This document shows positions 17,870 through 26,738 of a stretch of 64,000 nucleotides of DNA, piece after piece. Each line of letters begins with the position of its first letter. The stretch's first letter is position 1. Both the position numbers and the translations under genes were made by a program. The DNA comes from Bacteroidales bacterium UBA5226 (lineage in GTDB: Bacteria > Bacteroidota > Bacteroidia > Bacteroidales > UBA932): contig DHUU01000008.1 of the NCBI GenBank assembly GCA_002409325.1, positions 19,593-83,592 of the forward strand, read 5' to 3'. The notes under the pieces were generated by a model. The model worked only from the letters and a program-made list of their open reading frames with translations, ran no database searches and had not been told where the DNA came from.

Positions 17870-18328
17870 TTAGCTGGGCATAGCCAGGAAGGACGCGGCA
17901 AAGGCCAGGATGGCGTACAGTTCTGGGAACACGGCCAGAACCAGGGTTTTGCTGAATACGTTATGTCCGTTGCTCATTTCCACTACCCCGTTGGCAGCGA
18001 TCTGAGCTTGCTTGATGGCTGATATAAGACCCACAACGCCCATGGCCAAACCAGCTGCCAATACAGCTAATGCCTGGTTCATGGTTAGTACTCCGTTCAA
18101 ATTGTTAATGGCTCCCAGGTTCAGGAAAAATGCAGCGAAACCGTACAGTCCCTGGGTCGAAGCCAAGGCGCTCAAGATCATTGCAGATCCAAAAATGTTA
18201 GGATTCTTTTTCATGGCTGAGACGGTGGCATTTCCTGCCAGTACAGTTCCCACAGCACTTCCGACTCCGGAGGGGATCAACATAAGTGCTATACCTACAT
18301 AGGCTAAAATTAATGGTAATGTGTTCAT
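17870..18328 (-). CDS. ntpK: V-type ATPase subunit K (rotor ring proteolipid)
   Basis: A 152-residue, four-helix duplicated proteolipid of the membrane ring. Ion-site residues line up with the Na+ ring of Enterococcus hirae: Leu55, Thr58, Gln59 in LASTQGLYGF, Gln107 in SAIKQAQ and Glu136 in PELYAIL, matching L61/T64/Q65/Q110/E139. Each repeat keeps the GSAVG / GLAMG helix-packing glycines. Na+ rather than H+ specificity is therefore predicted. It is last in the V-ATPase run, 33 bases after subunit I. Confidence 0.95.
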   Translation of the reverse strand: MNTLPLILAYVGIALMLIPSGVGSAVGTVLAGNATVSAMKKNPNIFGSAMILSALASTQGLYGFAAFFLNLGAINNLNGVLTMNQALAVLAAGLAMGVVGLISAIKQAQIAANGVVEMSNGHNVFSKTLVLAVFPELYAILAFAASFLAMPS

Positions 18329-18361
18329 AATAAATTGACTAATTTTAAAATATTGTATTGA

Positions 18362-20158
18362 TTATTCTTTTATTTTCAACGGTTTGTATTCGCGTCCGCC
18401 GCCGGTGAAACCTGCATTTTTGTAAAATTCCACAAAAGTCAGACGCATAGGGTGAACAAAGGCGCCCAGTGCACTTAGCCCTAAAACCAGGGCGTGTCCG
18501 AAAAGCAGGAGTACAATACCCAGTAGCCATCCAATATAGGGTACTGACATTATACTCATTGCCAAGGTGTTGACAACCATCCCTAAAATACCACCAGAGG
18601 TGCCAAGACCAAAAAGACGTATATAGGAAAGCATATCCCCAAAGATACCGGTGATATCGTACATTGCCCATATGCCCTTTCCAAAACGCTTATATACAGG
18701 TCCTTCTGGTTTTGAAAACAGCACGATAAGGGAAATGCTCAGCACAAGCATGGCTGTTGATACGGGTTTTGGCATGTTAAGATTCTCTACCATTGTGGAA
18801 GCGTAGGCGATGGTCGCCCATACAATGAGTATTGCCCAGCCAAAGGGTGCCATACCATGCTGCCAGCCTTTTCTTGTGATGGAGTCGATACCTGTTAGTA
18901 TGCGGGCAAAAACTATTTGGAATAAGCCAAAGAGAATGGCAAACCAAAACATTTTCATGTCGTTGAACTGGAAGAAAAAATCCTGGTTTTTTGTGACAGA
19001 AGGAAAAAGATCAACAACTTTCATTCCAAACAAACTACCCGGCAGGGCGGCCATGATGACTGATCCCAGTCCCAGGAAAAAAGCAAGGTTAAGGTATCCC
19101 TTCATTTTTGGAAGGAAAATCCTGCCTAACAATCCAACAAGGATGAGCAGGAGCCCGTATCCCATGTCTCCCAGGCAAAAACCAAAGAATAGCATGTAGA
19201 ACGGAGGAAAGTACGGGGTAAGATCCAACTCATCATAAACAGGCAGCATATACATCTGCCCAATGGGTTCGAAAAGGCTCGAAAACCATGAGTTCTTCAA
19301 TTTTACGGGAGGATTATCGCTGGTTTCTGCCGGTGAACTTAAATAATAAAGGCTTTCCTTTTCCAGGAATAATTCCAGCTCCGTTGTCCTGTCTGTGGGA
19401 ACGAATCCAGTCAAGAGATCAATATGGTCTTCAACTTGTTTTTCTGCCGAAGCTCCGGTCAGGTAAAGATCAAGTTTTGACGACAATTCGTTGGCATGTG
19501 ATTTAAGTAACGAAATGTGGTCCGAAAGTATTTCCAAACGGGCAGTACACTGCTGCAGTTCAGCTTCTTTTTCATTAAGTTCTTCCCTTAGCACATTGCA
19601 TGGAATAGCTGGAAATACAGCTTCATTTCCCCGAAATTCATAAGGTTCTCCCCGGACTTCCAGAACTATGTAGCTAATTTGCCTGTCTGTCCGTTCCAAA
19701 ACAAACAAGGGATATTGTTTTTCCCATTCAGGGTCAAAATGGCGTACAGGCTGCATATAGGCGTGGATGGCATAACCCAGGTCCCGGATCTTTTCCACAT
19801 CCTGTAAAGTGAAAGGTCCCCATGGCTCTGCTGCTTTGAGCTGATCGGATATAGAGTGTATTGTTGTTTTAAGGGATTCCCTGGTGGAGAACAACTCAGT
19901 CGCTTCTTTAAGCAGTGAATCACCATCGTCATGATAAGGCTCCGTTCTTTTGTCTTTTTTTTCTTTGGCAATCAGGCCGAGTTTGATGACGGTTTGATTG
20001 ATATGCAAAAGTCTGTCTGTAAGATCTTTAGAATGTTGATCCACCGCTTTTTCATACCGGTTGATATCAACCATTCCCAAATCCTGCAACTTACTTAAAA
20101 AGTCCGGTGTCTGCTCACTAAGCAAAACAAAGGAATACTTTGTCATTTTGGTGATCAT
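18362..20158 (-). CDS. ntpI: V-type ATPase subunit I (membrane stator, a-type)
   Basis: A 598-residue stator subunit. About the first 300 residues are a soluble, coiled-coil-rich arm. The remainder has about seven to eight membrane helices, including PPFYMLFFGFCLGDMGYGL and the region near SYIRLFGLGTSGG, where the conserved Arg of the ion half-channel sits. The C-terminus has HALVLGLSALGAFVHPMRLTFVEFYKN, a family hallmark. It forms the ion path against the K ring. Its start overlaps the subunit D stop by four bases. Confidence 0.95.
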   Translation of the reverse strand: MITKMTKYSFVLLSEQTPDFLSKLQDLGMVDINRYEKAVDQHSKDLTDRLLHINQTVIKLGLIAKEKKDKRTEPYHDDGDSLLKEATELFSTRESLKTTIHSISDQLKAAEPWGPFTLQDVEKIRDLGYAIHAYMQPVRHFDPEWEKQYPLFVLERTDRQISYIVLEVRGEPYEFRGNEAVFPAIPCNVLREELNEKEAELQQCTARLEILSDHISLLKSHANELSSKLDLYLTGASAEKQVEDHIDLLTGFVPTDRTTELELFLEKESLYYLSSPAETSDNPPVKLKNSWFSSLFEPIGQMYMLPVYDELDLTPYFPPFYMLFFGFCLGDMGYGLLLILVGLLGRIFLPKMKGYLNLAFFLGLGSVIMAALPGSLFGMKVVDLFPSVTKNQDFFFQFNDMKMFWFAILFGLFQIVFARILTGIDSITRKGWQHGMAPFGWAILIVWATIAYASTMVENLNMPKPVSTAMLVLSISLIVLFSKPEGPVYKRFGKGIWAMYDITGIFGDMLSYIRLFGLGTSGGILGMVVNTLAMSIMSVPYIGWLLGIVLLLFGHALVLGLSALGAFVHPMRLTFVEFYKNAGFTGGGREYKPLKIKE

Positions 20159-20757
20159 AGCTGCTCCTCCTCGTTCTGTTGACGTGTTTTAACAATCTTC
20201 TGGCTGGCTTTGGACAGCGTTTCCTCGTCTTCCATAAAACGCTTGATCTTACGGATGGCTTCCTCGTATCCGGGAATTTGAACTTTTTCGTAAAGATTTA
20301 CCTTTTGTGTAGTTTTCTTGCGTGCAAAATCCAACTGATTTTTCTTCTCCAGGTAAATTTCACTTTCGATCCCAATCTGTGCCAGATCCTTCAGGATCTG
20401 TACCCCCTGGGCATACCACTGGGGCTGTGCGAAAAGGGAGAAAGGTTTTACTTCAAACAGCACTTTCCTGAGGGCAGGGGTCTTAATCCCGGCAATTTTT
20501 ACCGTCTCAAGTTCCACATCTTTAACTGTAATCAGTCCCGGGGTAAATTCATTCCACAAGGCAGCCATATTCCTGTAGGAAGACAAAGATTTGTCCAGTT
20601 TTTCCAATAACTCATCGGATCGGGCTTTGGCACGTTTTACCTCCATACGCAGGGCGCTTTCCTTGTTTTTCAGCGTAGGAAGGGCTCTCTGCCTGATCTT
20701 GAGCTGTTTCCCAAGAGCAGTCAGAGACGTTTTGTTAAACTGGTATTTAATGGCCAT
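20155..20757 (-). CDS. ntpD: V-type ATPase subunit D (central stalk)
   Basis: A 200-residue central-shaft protein, mostly two long helices forming a coiled coil, with the family opening YQFNKTSLTALGKQL and C-terminal VNLYEKVQIPGYEEAIRKIKRF. It transmits rotation between A3B3 and the ring. It lies 11 bases after the B gene and overlaps the I gene by four bases. Confidence 0.94.
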   Translation of the reverse strand: MAIKYQFNKTSLTALGKQLKIRQRALPTLKNKESALRMEVKRAKARSDELLEKLDKSLSSYRNMAALWNEFTPGLITVKDVELETVKIAGIKTPALRKVLFEVKPFSLFAQPQWYAQGVQILKDLAQIGIESEIYLEKKNQLDFARKKTTQKVNLYEKVQIPGYEEAIRKIKRFMEDEETLSKASQKIVKTRQQNEEEQL

Positions 20758-20768
20758 AATGTTTTTCT

Positions 20769-22091
20769 TTATGTCTGGTTTGGCCAGTATATTTCAATCA
20801 GGTCTTCACGTATGCTGACCTCTTCCTTACTAAAATATTTTGCAAAAAGTTCCCAGGCACGTTCCAACATCTGGGTCACGTTAATATTAACATCAATTGA
20901 TAGCAATTTCAATGAATATTCCTTTGCAAAATCCAGGGTGCGCAGGTCGTAATCGCTCAGGTCAAATCCGTTTTCCAGCTTTGTCTTGGCATCTGCAGCA
21001 TCTGCATACAGCCGGATGGCCGTATTCATAACCTGGTTGTGATCTTCTCGGGTTTGTTTTCCGATCACCAGCTGTTTCAGGCGTGATAGCGAGCGGAACG
21101 GGTCCACAATAACCCTGCCCGTATCGGTATCATACCTCAGGAAAAGCTGGCCTTCGGTAATATAACCAGTATTGTCGGGAATGGCGTGTGTGATGTCACC
21201 GCCACTGAGTGTTGTAACTGCTATAATGGTAATGGAACCTCCGGAGGGAAGCAACACGGCTTTTTCGTAAATTTTTGCAAGGTCTGAATACAGGGAACCG
21301 GGCATGGAATCCTTTGAGGGGATCTGATCCATACGGTTGCTAACAATACTTAGCGCGTCTGCATAAAGGGTCATGTCGGTAAGCAGGACCAATACTTTCT
21401 CGTTTTTTTCCACGGCAAAGTATTCAGCGGCTGTCAATGCCATGTCGGGAATAAGCAGGCGTTCTACCGGGGGGTCATCCGTTGTGTTGACAAAGCTGAT
21501 GATTTTAGATAGTTTCCCGGCATTCTCAAATGACTGGCGGAAGAACAGGTAATCATCGTTGGTGAGTCCCATACCGGCAAGGATGATCTTGTCCACATCG
21601 GCTCTAAGGGCGACGGTAGCCATAACCTGGTTGTAAGGCTGGTCAGGGTCTGCAAAAAAAGGTATTTTTTGTCCCGATACCAGTGTGTTATTCAGGTCTA
21701 TACCGGCTATCCCGGTGGGTATGAGCTGAGAAGGTTGCATTCTTTTATATGGATTGACCGAAGGGCCTCCAATCTCACGGTGATGTCCTTCCACCTCGGG
21801 TCCTCCGTCAATGGGACGTCCGTATGCGTTGAAAAAACGACCGGACAATTCATCACTGACATTAAGCGAAGGGGCTTCTCCCCAGAAAACAACTTCGGAA
21901 TTGGAGGCAATTCCTTCTGTGCCGCCAAAGACCTGCAAGGTCACACGGTCTCCGCTGATTTTAACTACCTGGGCCATACGTCCGTCCACGGTGGCCAATT
22001 CATCATTCATAACACGCTGGGCATTCAAAACCACAGTAGCCCTGGTCATACCTTCCAGTCGGGTATATATGCGTTGAAAAGCTTGTGCCAT
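20769..22091 (-). CDS. ntpB: V-type ATPase subunit B (non-catalytic)
   Basis: A 440-residue nucleotide-binding-fold subunit without a Walker A lysine loop, as expected for B subunits. Recognisable segments are GRPIDGGPEV, IGGPSVNPYKRMQPSQLIPTGI split around the usual NP-x-R position, TDMTLYADALSIVSNRMDQIPSKDSMPGSLYSDL spread over about residues 235-270, and ITHAIPDNTGYITEGQLF. It forms the A3B3 head. Ten bases separate it from subunit A. Confidence 0.95.
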   Translation of the reverse strand: MAQAFQRIYTRLEGMTRATVVLNAQRVMNDELATVDGRMAQVVKISGDRVTLQVFGGTEGIASNSEVVFWGEAPSLNVSDELSGRFFNAYGRPIDGGPEVEGHHREIGGPSVNPYKRMQPSQLIPTGIAGIDLNNTLVSGQKIPFFADPDQPYNQVMATVALRADVDKIILAGMGLTNDDYLFFRQSFENAGKLSKIISFVNTTDDPPVERLLIPDMALTAAEYFAVEKNEKVLVLLTDMTLYADALSIVSNRMDQIPSKDSMPGSLYSDLAKIYEKAVLLPSGGSITIIAVTTLSGGDITHAIPDNTGYITEGQLFLRYDTDTGRVIVDPFRSLSRLKQLVIGKQTREDHNQVMNTAIRLYADAADAKTKLENGFDLSDYDLRTLDFAKEYSLKLLSIDVNINVTQMLERAWELFAKYFSKEEVSIREDLIEIYWPNQT

Positions 22092-22101
22092 ATCTTTATT
22101 A

Positions 22102-23865
22102 TTAAGCCTGAACCTTTTGATTCAGGAGTTCTTCAATTTCGGTTTCATAACGTTTAAATTCATCGGAATGAAATTCCTGATAATTCATCTGCCGGAACAG
22201 GTTGATCAGTTTTTTAAAATAAACCGAGCATTCTTCAAAGTCTTCAAATGCAACCCGCATACGGCATACGTCAATTACTTTGGAATACATGTATACCTGG
22301 CGTTCCATGGGTGTGGAAGCGTCAATATCGTGAAAGGCATCCTGTTGCAGAATGATAAAATCGATAAGTTCGGATTTCCAGTGACTGATGTGGTAATCCA
22401 GGGGAACTCCGTCATCTCCCAGAATATTGATTTGTTCGTATGCCTCCTTTCCACGCCTTACGTAGTTCTTCCCTTCAAGGATTTTGTCAATCCAGTCAGG
22501 TCCGACCTTTTCTGAATAATATTCCATGATCTCGGGGTATTCCAAATATTTGGAATAGCTGTCCATGGGGTCAATGGCAGGATAACGCTTCCGGTCTGCA
22601 CGGTTCTGCGACAAGGCATAAAAACTGCGTGTAGCTTTTTGAGTAGATTCAGTAACCGGTTCCTTTAGGTTACCTCCGGCAGGGGATACCGTCCCGATAA
22701 TAGTGACAGATCCTTTTTGTCCGTTGTTCAGCTTAACAATCCCTGCCCGGGAATAAAAATTGGAGATAATGGCCGGAAGGTCCATGGGGAAAGCATCCCG
22801 TCCGGGCAATTCTTCCATGCGGTTACTCATTTCGCGAAGGGCTTGAGCCCAGCGGGAAGTGGAGTCTGCCAGCAACAGGGCACGGTGTCCCATAGCCCGG
22901 TAATACTCACAAATGGTAATGGCAGTATAAACAGAAGCTTCACGGGCAGCCACCGGCATATTGGAAGTATTACAGATGATGGTAGTCCGCTCCATCAGGT
23001 GACGGCCGGTACGTGCATCAATAAGTTTGGGGAATTCAGTGAAGATCTCCACCACTTCGTTTGCCCGTTCACCACAGGCCGCCATAACAATGATATCGGC
23101 CTCGGCTTGTTTTGCCAAAGCATGCTGTAAGACGGTCTTCCCACTACCAAAAGGTCCGGGGATAAATCCGGTTCCTCCCTCAGCTATTGGATTAAAGGTG
23201 TCTATTGTCCGCACACCTGTTTCCATAACCTTGTAAGGCCGGGGTTTTTCCTTAAAAGCCGTAATAGCGCGCTTAACAGGCCATTTTTGCACCATGGTGA
23301 CTTCGTGATTTTTCCCGTTGCCATCATTTAGTATGGCAATCCTTTGGTCAACAGTGTAAGAACCTTGTGAGGTGATATCTTCAATGGTATAAGTATCAGT
23401 CATCATAAAAGGAACCATAATACGGTGCACCATCCATCCCTCCATCACCTGGCCCAGCCAGTCTCCAGCTGTTACTGTGTCACCTTTTTTTAAAAGAGGT
23501 ATAAAGTCCCATTTTTTCTCCCTGTCAATAGGTTCTGTGTATTCTCCCCTTTTAAGGAAGACGCCTTCCATGGTAGCCAGATTGTTTTGCAACCCGTCGT
23601 AATTGCTGGACAAGAGCCCGGGTCCCAGATTTACTTCCAGCATATGACCTTCAAAAGTCACGTGATCTCCCACACGCAGTCCGCGCGTACTTTCGTATAC
23701 CTGGGCCTGGGCATTTTTGCCTGCAACTTTTATGACCTCTGCCATCAGCCGTGTATCTCCCAGATGAATGAAACAAATCTCGTTTTGAGCAACCGGTCCG
23801 TCAACTTCAATGGTAATCAGATTGGCTATGATGCCCCTTACTTTACCGGTGGTTTGTGTTTGCAT
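22102..23865 (-). CDS. ntpA: V-type ATPase subunit A (catalytic)
   Basis: A 587-residue catalytic subunit. The P-loop is GPFGSGKT at residues 237-244, followed by ERANEVVEIFTEFPKL and the Walker B-like region LLADSTSRWAQALRE. The non-homologous insert characteristic of V/A-type A subunits lies between about residues 115 and 190. It hydrolyses or makes ATP at the A/B interfaces. Its start overlaps the DUF2764 stop by 23 bases. Complete. Confidence 0.97.
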   Translation of the reverse strand: MQTQTTGKVRGIIANLITIEVDGPVAQNEICFIHLGDTRLMAEVIKVAGKNAQAQVYESTRGLRVGDHVTFEGHMLEVNLGPGLLSSNYDGLQNNLATMEGVFLKRGEYTEPIDREKKWDFIPLLKKGDTVTAGDWLGQVMEGWMVHRIMVPFMMTDTYTIEDITSQGSYTVDQRIAILNDGNGKNHEVTMVQKWPVKRAITAFKEKPRPYKVMETGVRTIDTFNPIAEGGTGFIPGPFGSGKTVLQHALAKQAEADIIVMAACGERANEVVEIFTEFPKLIDARTGRHLMERTTIICNTSNMPVAAREASVYTAITICEYYRAMGHRALLLADSTSRWAQALREMSNRMEELPGRDAFPMDLPAIISNFYSRAGIVKLNNGQKGSVTIIGTVSPAGGNLKEPVTESTQKATRSFYALSQNRADRKRYPAIDPMDSYSKYLEYPEIMEYYSEKVGPDWIDKILEGKNYVRRGKEAYEQINILGDDGVPLDYHISHWKSELIDFIILQQDAFHDIDASTPMERQVYMYSKVIDVCRMRVAFEDFEECSVYFKKLINLFRQMNYQEFHSDEFKRYETEIEELLNQKVQA

Positions 23866-24505
23866 AATTATTCTTTCTTGCTTTGTATGTGCCTTTTACT
23901 TCATCTACAAGTTCCCTGAACATCCTTGTGCCGGTTTCTTTGTCCAGGCGGGCCCAGCGGGCAACTAGAGAGGTCTTAAGTAAAAATGCGAGTATAACAT
24001 GTATATCAAAATAATGAAATGTGCACAACTCCGATGCCTTTTCCCACCGGAGACTGTCAATTTTCTGTTCCCTTTCCAGGGGATCTTTCAATTGCATTAT
24101 CCTGTTAAGGACTGCAGCATATTCCGAAATGAATTCAAGTTTAAAATCTTCTGCCCTGGATTGCACTAACTGCCTGGTAAGGTCGTTGTCGCCAACCAGG
24201 TGGTCACCGGGGCTGTTACCGTAACTCCGGGCCATGTAAGCGGCTATGATGTTTCGGATTTCCTGGTCAAAGGAAAAATAATCCCTGATAAAACTATTGT
24301 TGCATTTTTGCGCAGCGCTGTAAAAATGAACATTCATGTACTTACCTTCCAGTCCCCTGGTCAGCCAGTCGAGCAAACGGTTATCCTTTTTGCCCAACAT
24401 CTCTTTCAGGGAACCGGTCAGTTGTTCAAGGTCAAAACTACCCGACTGAAAATCCAGAGCCAGCTGGGGCAATCCTGCAATAATGAACTCGTAATTATTC
24501 ATCAT
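23843..24505 (-). CDS. V-ATPase operon protein of the DUF2764 type
   Basis: A 220-residue, largely helical, charged protein without membrane segments. It occupies the position between E and A where Bacteroidota and some other bacteria carry a DUF2764 gene and where a canonical operon has subunit C. No canonical C, F or G gene is present nearby. The likely role is the socket subunit joining the central shaft to the ring (C/d equivalent), but this is inferred from gene order and size. It overlaps both neighbours (11 and 23 bases). The alternative start is three bases downstream. Confidence 0.78.
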   Translation of the reverse strand: MMNNYEFIIAGLPQLALDFQSGSFDLEQLTGSLKEMLGKKDNRLLDWLTRGLEGKYMNVHFYSAAQKCNNSFIRDYFSFDQEIRNIIAAYMARSYGNSPGDHLVGDNDLTRQLVQSRAEDFKLEFISEYAAVLNRIMQLKDPLEREQKIDSLRWEKASELCTFHYFDIHVILAFLLKTSLVARWARLDKETGTRMFRELVDEVKGTYKARKNNYANTNHR

Positions 24506-25109
24506 AGAGCAGCGACTGTGTACCTGGACTTAAGTATTTATTGAACAGTGCCATGAAAGCCTTGTCCGAGAAACGGATCTGGTATCCTCCGCCGGCAGGC
24601 GCGATCACAAATCCGTTTTCCATGTCGGCACTGAAGGTAACATTAATGCCACTGTCAAATATTTTTGAGGTTCTTGATCTAAGGAACTCATTAAAAGACG
24701 CTTTCCGGGACTGTGGCAATATCACATCCAGGTCCATAGACCCGGCATCTTCCGGTTTAAAAGACTGTACCAGTGTGCTTATCATATCCTTGACAAAGGC
24801 ATCGTCTTCCATAGCTTTTCTTGTAGAACCTTCCAGGGACTTAAATACTACCAGGTCCTGGATTTTCTTTTTTAATACCGAGATGGTGTGGCGTGAGGCC
24901 ATCCTGATTTCATTCTCTACCTGTTCCTTGTGTTCGGCAGCCTCTTGTTCAGCCCGGTCAACCATCCAGGTTGCCTCCTTCTTGGCTTCTTTAACAATAG
25001 CCTGGGCTTCCTCTTTGGCTTTGGCTATGATCGCATCTGCTTCTTCCCTGCCACGGGTCAGGCCTTCCTGGTAAAGTTTGTTGGTTAGTTCTTGCAGTTT
25101 GTTTTCCAT
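24495..25109 (-). CDS. ntpE: V-type ATPase subunit E (peripheral stalk)
   Basis: A 204-residue subunit. Residues 1-75 are a long charged helix rich in Glu, Ala and Lys (REEADAIIAKAKEEAQ), typical of the peripheral-stalk coiled coil. The C-terminal half is a small alpha/beta head that binds subunit B. It is the first ATPase gene, 33 bases after the decarboxylase beta gene. The partner G/H subunit of the stalk is not in the window. Confidence 0.88.
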   Translation of the reverse strand: MENKLQELTNKLYQEGLTRGREEADAIIAKAKEEAQAIVKEAKKEATWMVDRAEQEAAEHKEQVENEIRMASRHTISVLKKKIQDLVVFKSLEGSTRKAMEDDAFVKDMISTLVQSFKPEDAGSMDLDVILPQSRKASFNEFLRSRTSKIFDSGINVTFSADMENGFVIAPAGGGYQIRFSDKAFMALFNKYLSPGTQSLLYDE

Positions 25110-25142
25110 ATAGTTGAAACAGTCTATTTAAATATTTGTGAT

Positions 25143-26285
25143 TTATGATAAGAAACCAAGCAAAATCCCTGCTGCGACTGCAGAGCCAATGACTCCGGCC
25201 ACATTGGGTCCCATAGCGTGCATCAGCAGGTGGTTCGTACGATCGTACTGGATACCGATTAGTTCAGATACCCGGGCAGAGTCCGGAACAGCGGATACAC
25301 CGGCATTCCCTATCAGGGGATTGATCTTGTTTCCCGGCTTGAGGAACAAATTGAGAATTTTCACAAAAAGAACTCCGGCTGCTGTAGCCATGATGAAAGA
25401 AAAAGCACCCAGTCCGAATATCAGCACTGAATCCAGTTGCAGGAATTTGTCTGCCTGCGTGGAGCAACCTACAGTCAGGCCTATGAGAATGGTTACAACG
25501 TCAATCAGGGGTCCGCGCGCTGTTTCGGCCAGTCGTCTGGTAACACCGCTTTCTTTGAGAAGGTTCCCAAAAAAGAGCATCCCCAGCAGAGGTAAACCCG
25601 AAGGGACGATAAAAGCAGTCAATAACAAACCAACAACCGGGAAAATAACTTTCTCCATCTTAGACACTATCCGGGGAGATTTCATCCGGATGAGCCGTTC
25701 CTTTTTTGTTGTGAACAAGCGCATTACCGGAGGTTGTATCAGGGGTACAAGAGCCATATAGGAGTAAGCCGAAACCGCAATCGCTCCAAGAAGATCGGGG
25801 GCAAGTCTTGAAGATAGGAATATGGCTGTTGGACCATCGGCTCCGCCAATGATCCCGATGGCACCTGCTGCATCGGCTTCAAATCCCAGGAGCAGGGCGG
25901 CTGAATAAGCCGCAAAAATGCCGAATTGCGCGGCTGCCCCTATCAATAAAAGTTTTGGATTTGATATGAGTGATGAAAAATCTGTCATGGCTCCAATACC
26001 CATAAATATGAGTGGCGGATACCACCCGTTTTTAACCCCATGATACAGGATGTTTAACACAGATCCTTCCTCGTAAATACCCACGGTAAAACCTGGATAA
26101 AGAGGAATGTTCCCGATGATCATTCCAAATCCTATGGGAACAAGCAGGAGCGGTTCCCACTCTTTGAATATGCCCATTGCTAAGAAGCCAAGACCAATAC
26201 ATATCATCAGGATATGCTGGAAGGTGGCGTTGGCAAATCCGGTATATTCCCAGAACTGTTGCAGGTTGTTAATGATTTGGTCCAT
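25143..26285 (-). CDS. mmdB: Na+-translocating decarboxylase subunit beta (methylmalonyl-CoA/oxaloacetate type)
   Basis: A 380-residue inner-membrane protein with about ten helices that decarboxylates carboxybiotin and pumps Na+. The functional regions of the OadB/MmdB family are present: GGADGPTAIFL with the essential Asp, AYSYMALVPLIQPP with the Tyr region, and the C-terminal IGNAGVSAVPDSARV with the Asn/Gly/Arg cluster. The linked epimerase, carboxyltransferase and carrier support methylmalonyl-CoA as substrate. One base separates it from the carrier gene; the V-ATPase E gene follows after 33 bases. Confidence 0.95.
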   Translation of the reverse strand: MDQIINNLQQFWEYTGFANATFQHILMICIGLGFLAMGIFKEWEPLLLVPIGFGMIIGNIPLYPGFTVGIYEEGSVLNILYHGVKNGWYPPLIFMGIGAMTDFSSLISNPKLLLIGAAAQFGIFAAYSAALLLGFEADAAGAIGIIGGADGPTAIFLSSRLAPDLLGAIAVSAYSYMALVPLIQPPVMRLFTTKKERLIRMKSPRIVSKMEKVIFPVVGLLLTAFIVPSGLPLLGMLFFGNLLKESGVTRRLAETARGPLIDVVTILIGLTVGCSTQADKFLQLDSVLIFGLGAFSFIMATAAGVLFVKILNLFLKPGNKINPLIGNAGVSAVPDSARVSELIGIQYDRTNHLLMHAMGPNVAGVIGSAVAAGILLGFLS

Positions 26286-26286
26286 A

Positions 26287-26727
26287 TTAGTTCAATATTA
26301 TCAGCGGAGCTCCCTCCAGAACTGAATCTCCTTTATTCACTTTTATCGATGCCACAACGCCATCACGGTCTGCTTCAATGTTGTTTTCCATTTTCATGGC
26401 TTCCAGAACAATCATTTTTTGTCCTGCTTTGACCGTATCGCCTTCCTTAACACTTACTTCCAGGATGACCCCTGGGAGCGGGGAGTTCACGGTATAGGAT
26501 CCTCCTGCCGGAGCAGCCTTCCCTGTACTGTGTGAAGTTTTGGCAGCTGAAGGTGCTGCAACACGGGGAGCCCGGGTCAAGGGAGCAGCACTGCTTTTCT
26601 TAAATGGTTTGTCAATGCTGACCTGGTATGGTGTGCCATTGACTTCAACCTCGGCCAGTGTTTCTTCCAGTTCGTTAATTACCACACTGTAACTGTTCCC
26701 GTTGATTATCAAATTATATTCTTTCAT
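26287..26727 (-). CDS. mmdC: Biotin carboxyl carrier subunit of the decarboxylase
   Basis: A 146-residue carrier. Residues 1-40 form a small N-terminal segment, 41-75 are a flexible Pro/Ala/Ser/Lys linker, and about 77-146 are the biotinyl domain. The biotin attachment lysine is Lys112 in EAMKMEN, and SPLPGVILEV is the standard domain entry. It shuttles carboxyl groups from MmdA to MmdB. Eleven bases separate it from the OadG-like gene. Confidence 0.95.
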   Translation of the reverse strand: MKEYNLIINGNSYSVVINELEETLAEVEVNGTPYQVSIDKPFKKSSAAPLTRAPRVAAPSAAKTSHSTGKAAPAGGSYTVNSPLPGVILEVSVKEGDTVKAGQKMIVLEAMKMENNIEADRDGVVASIKVNKGDSVLEGAPLIILN

Positions 26728-26738
26728 TGTGATTGGTA

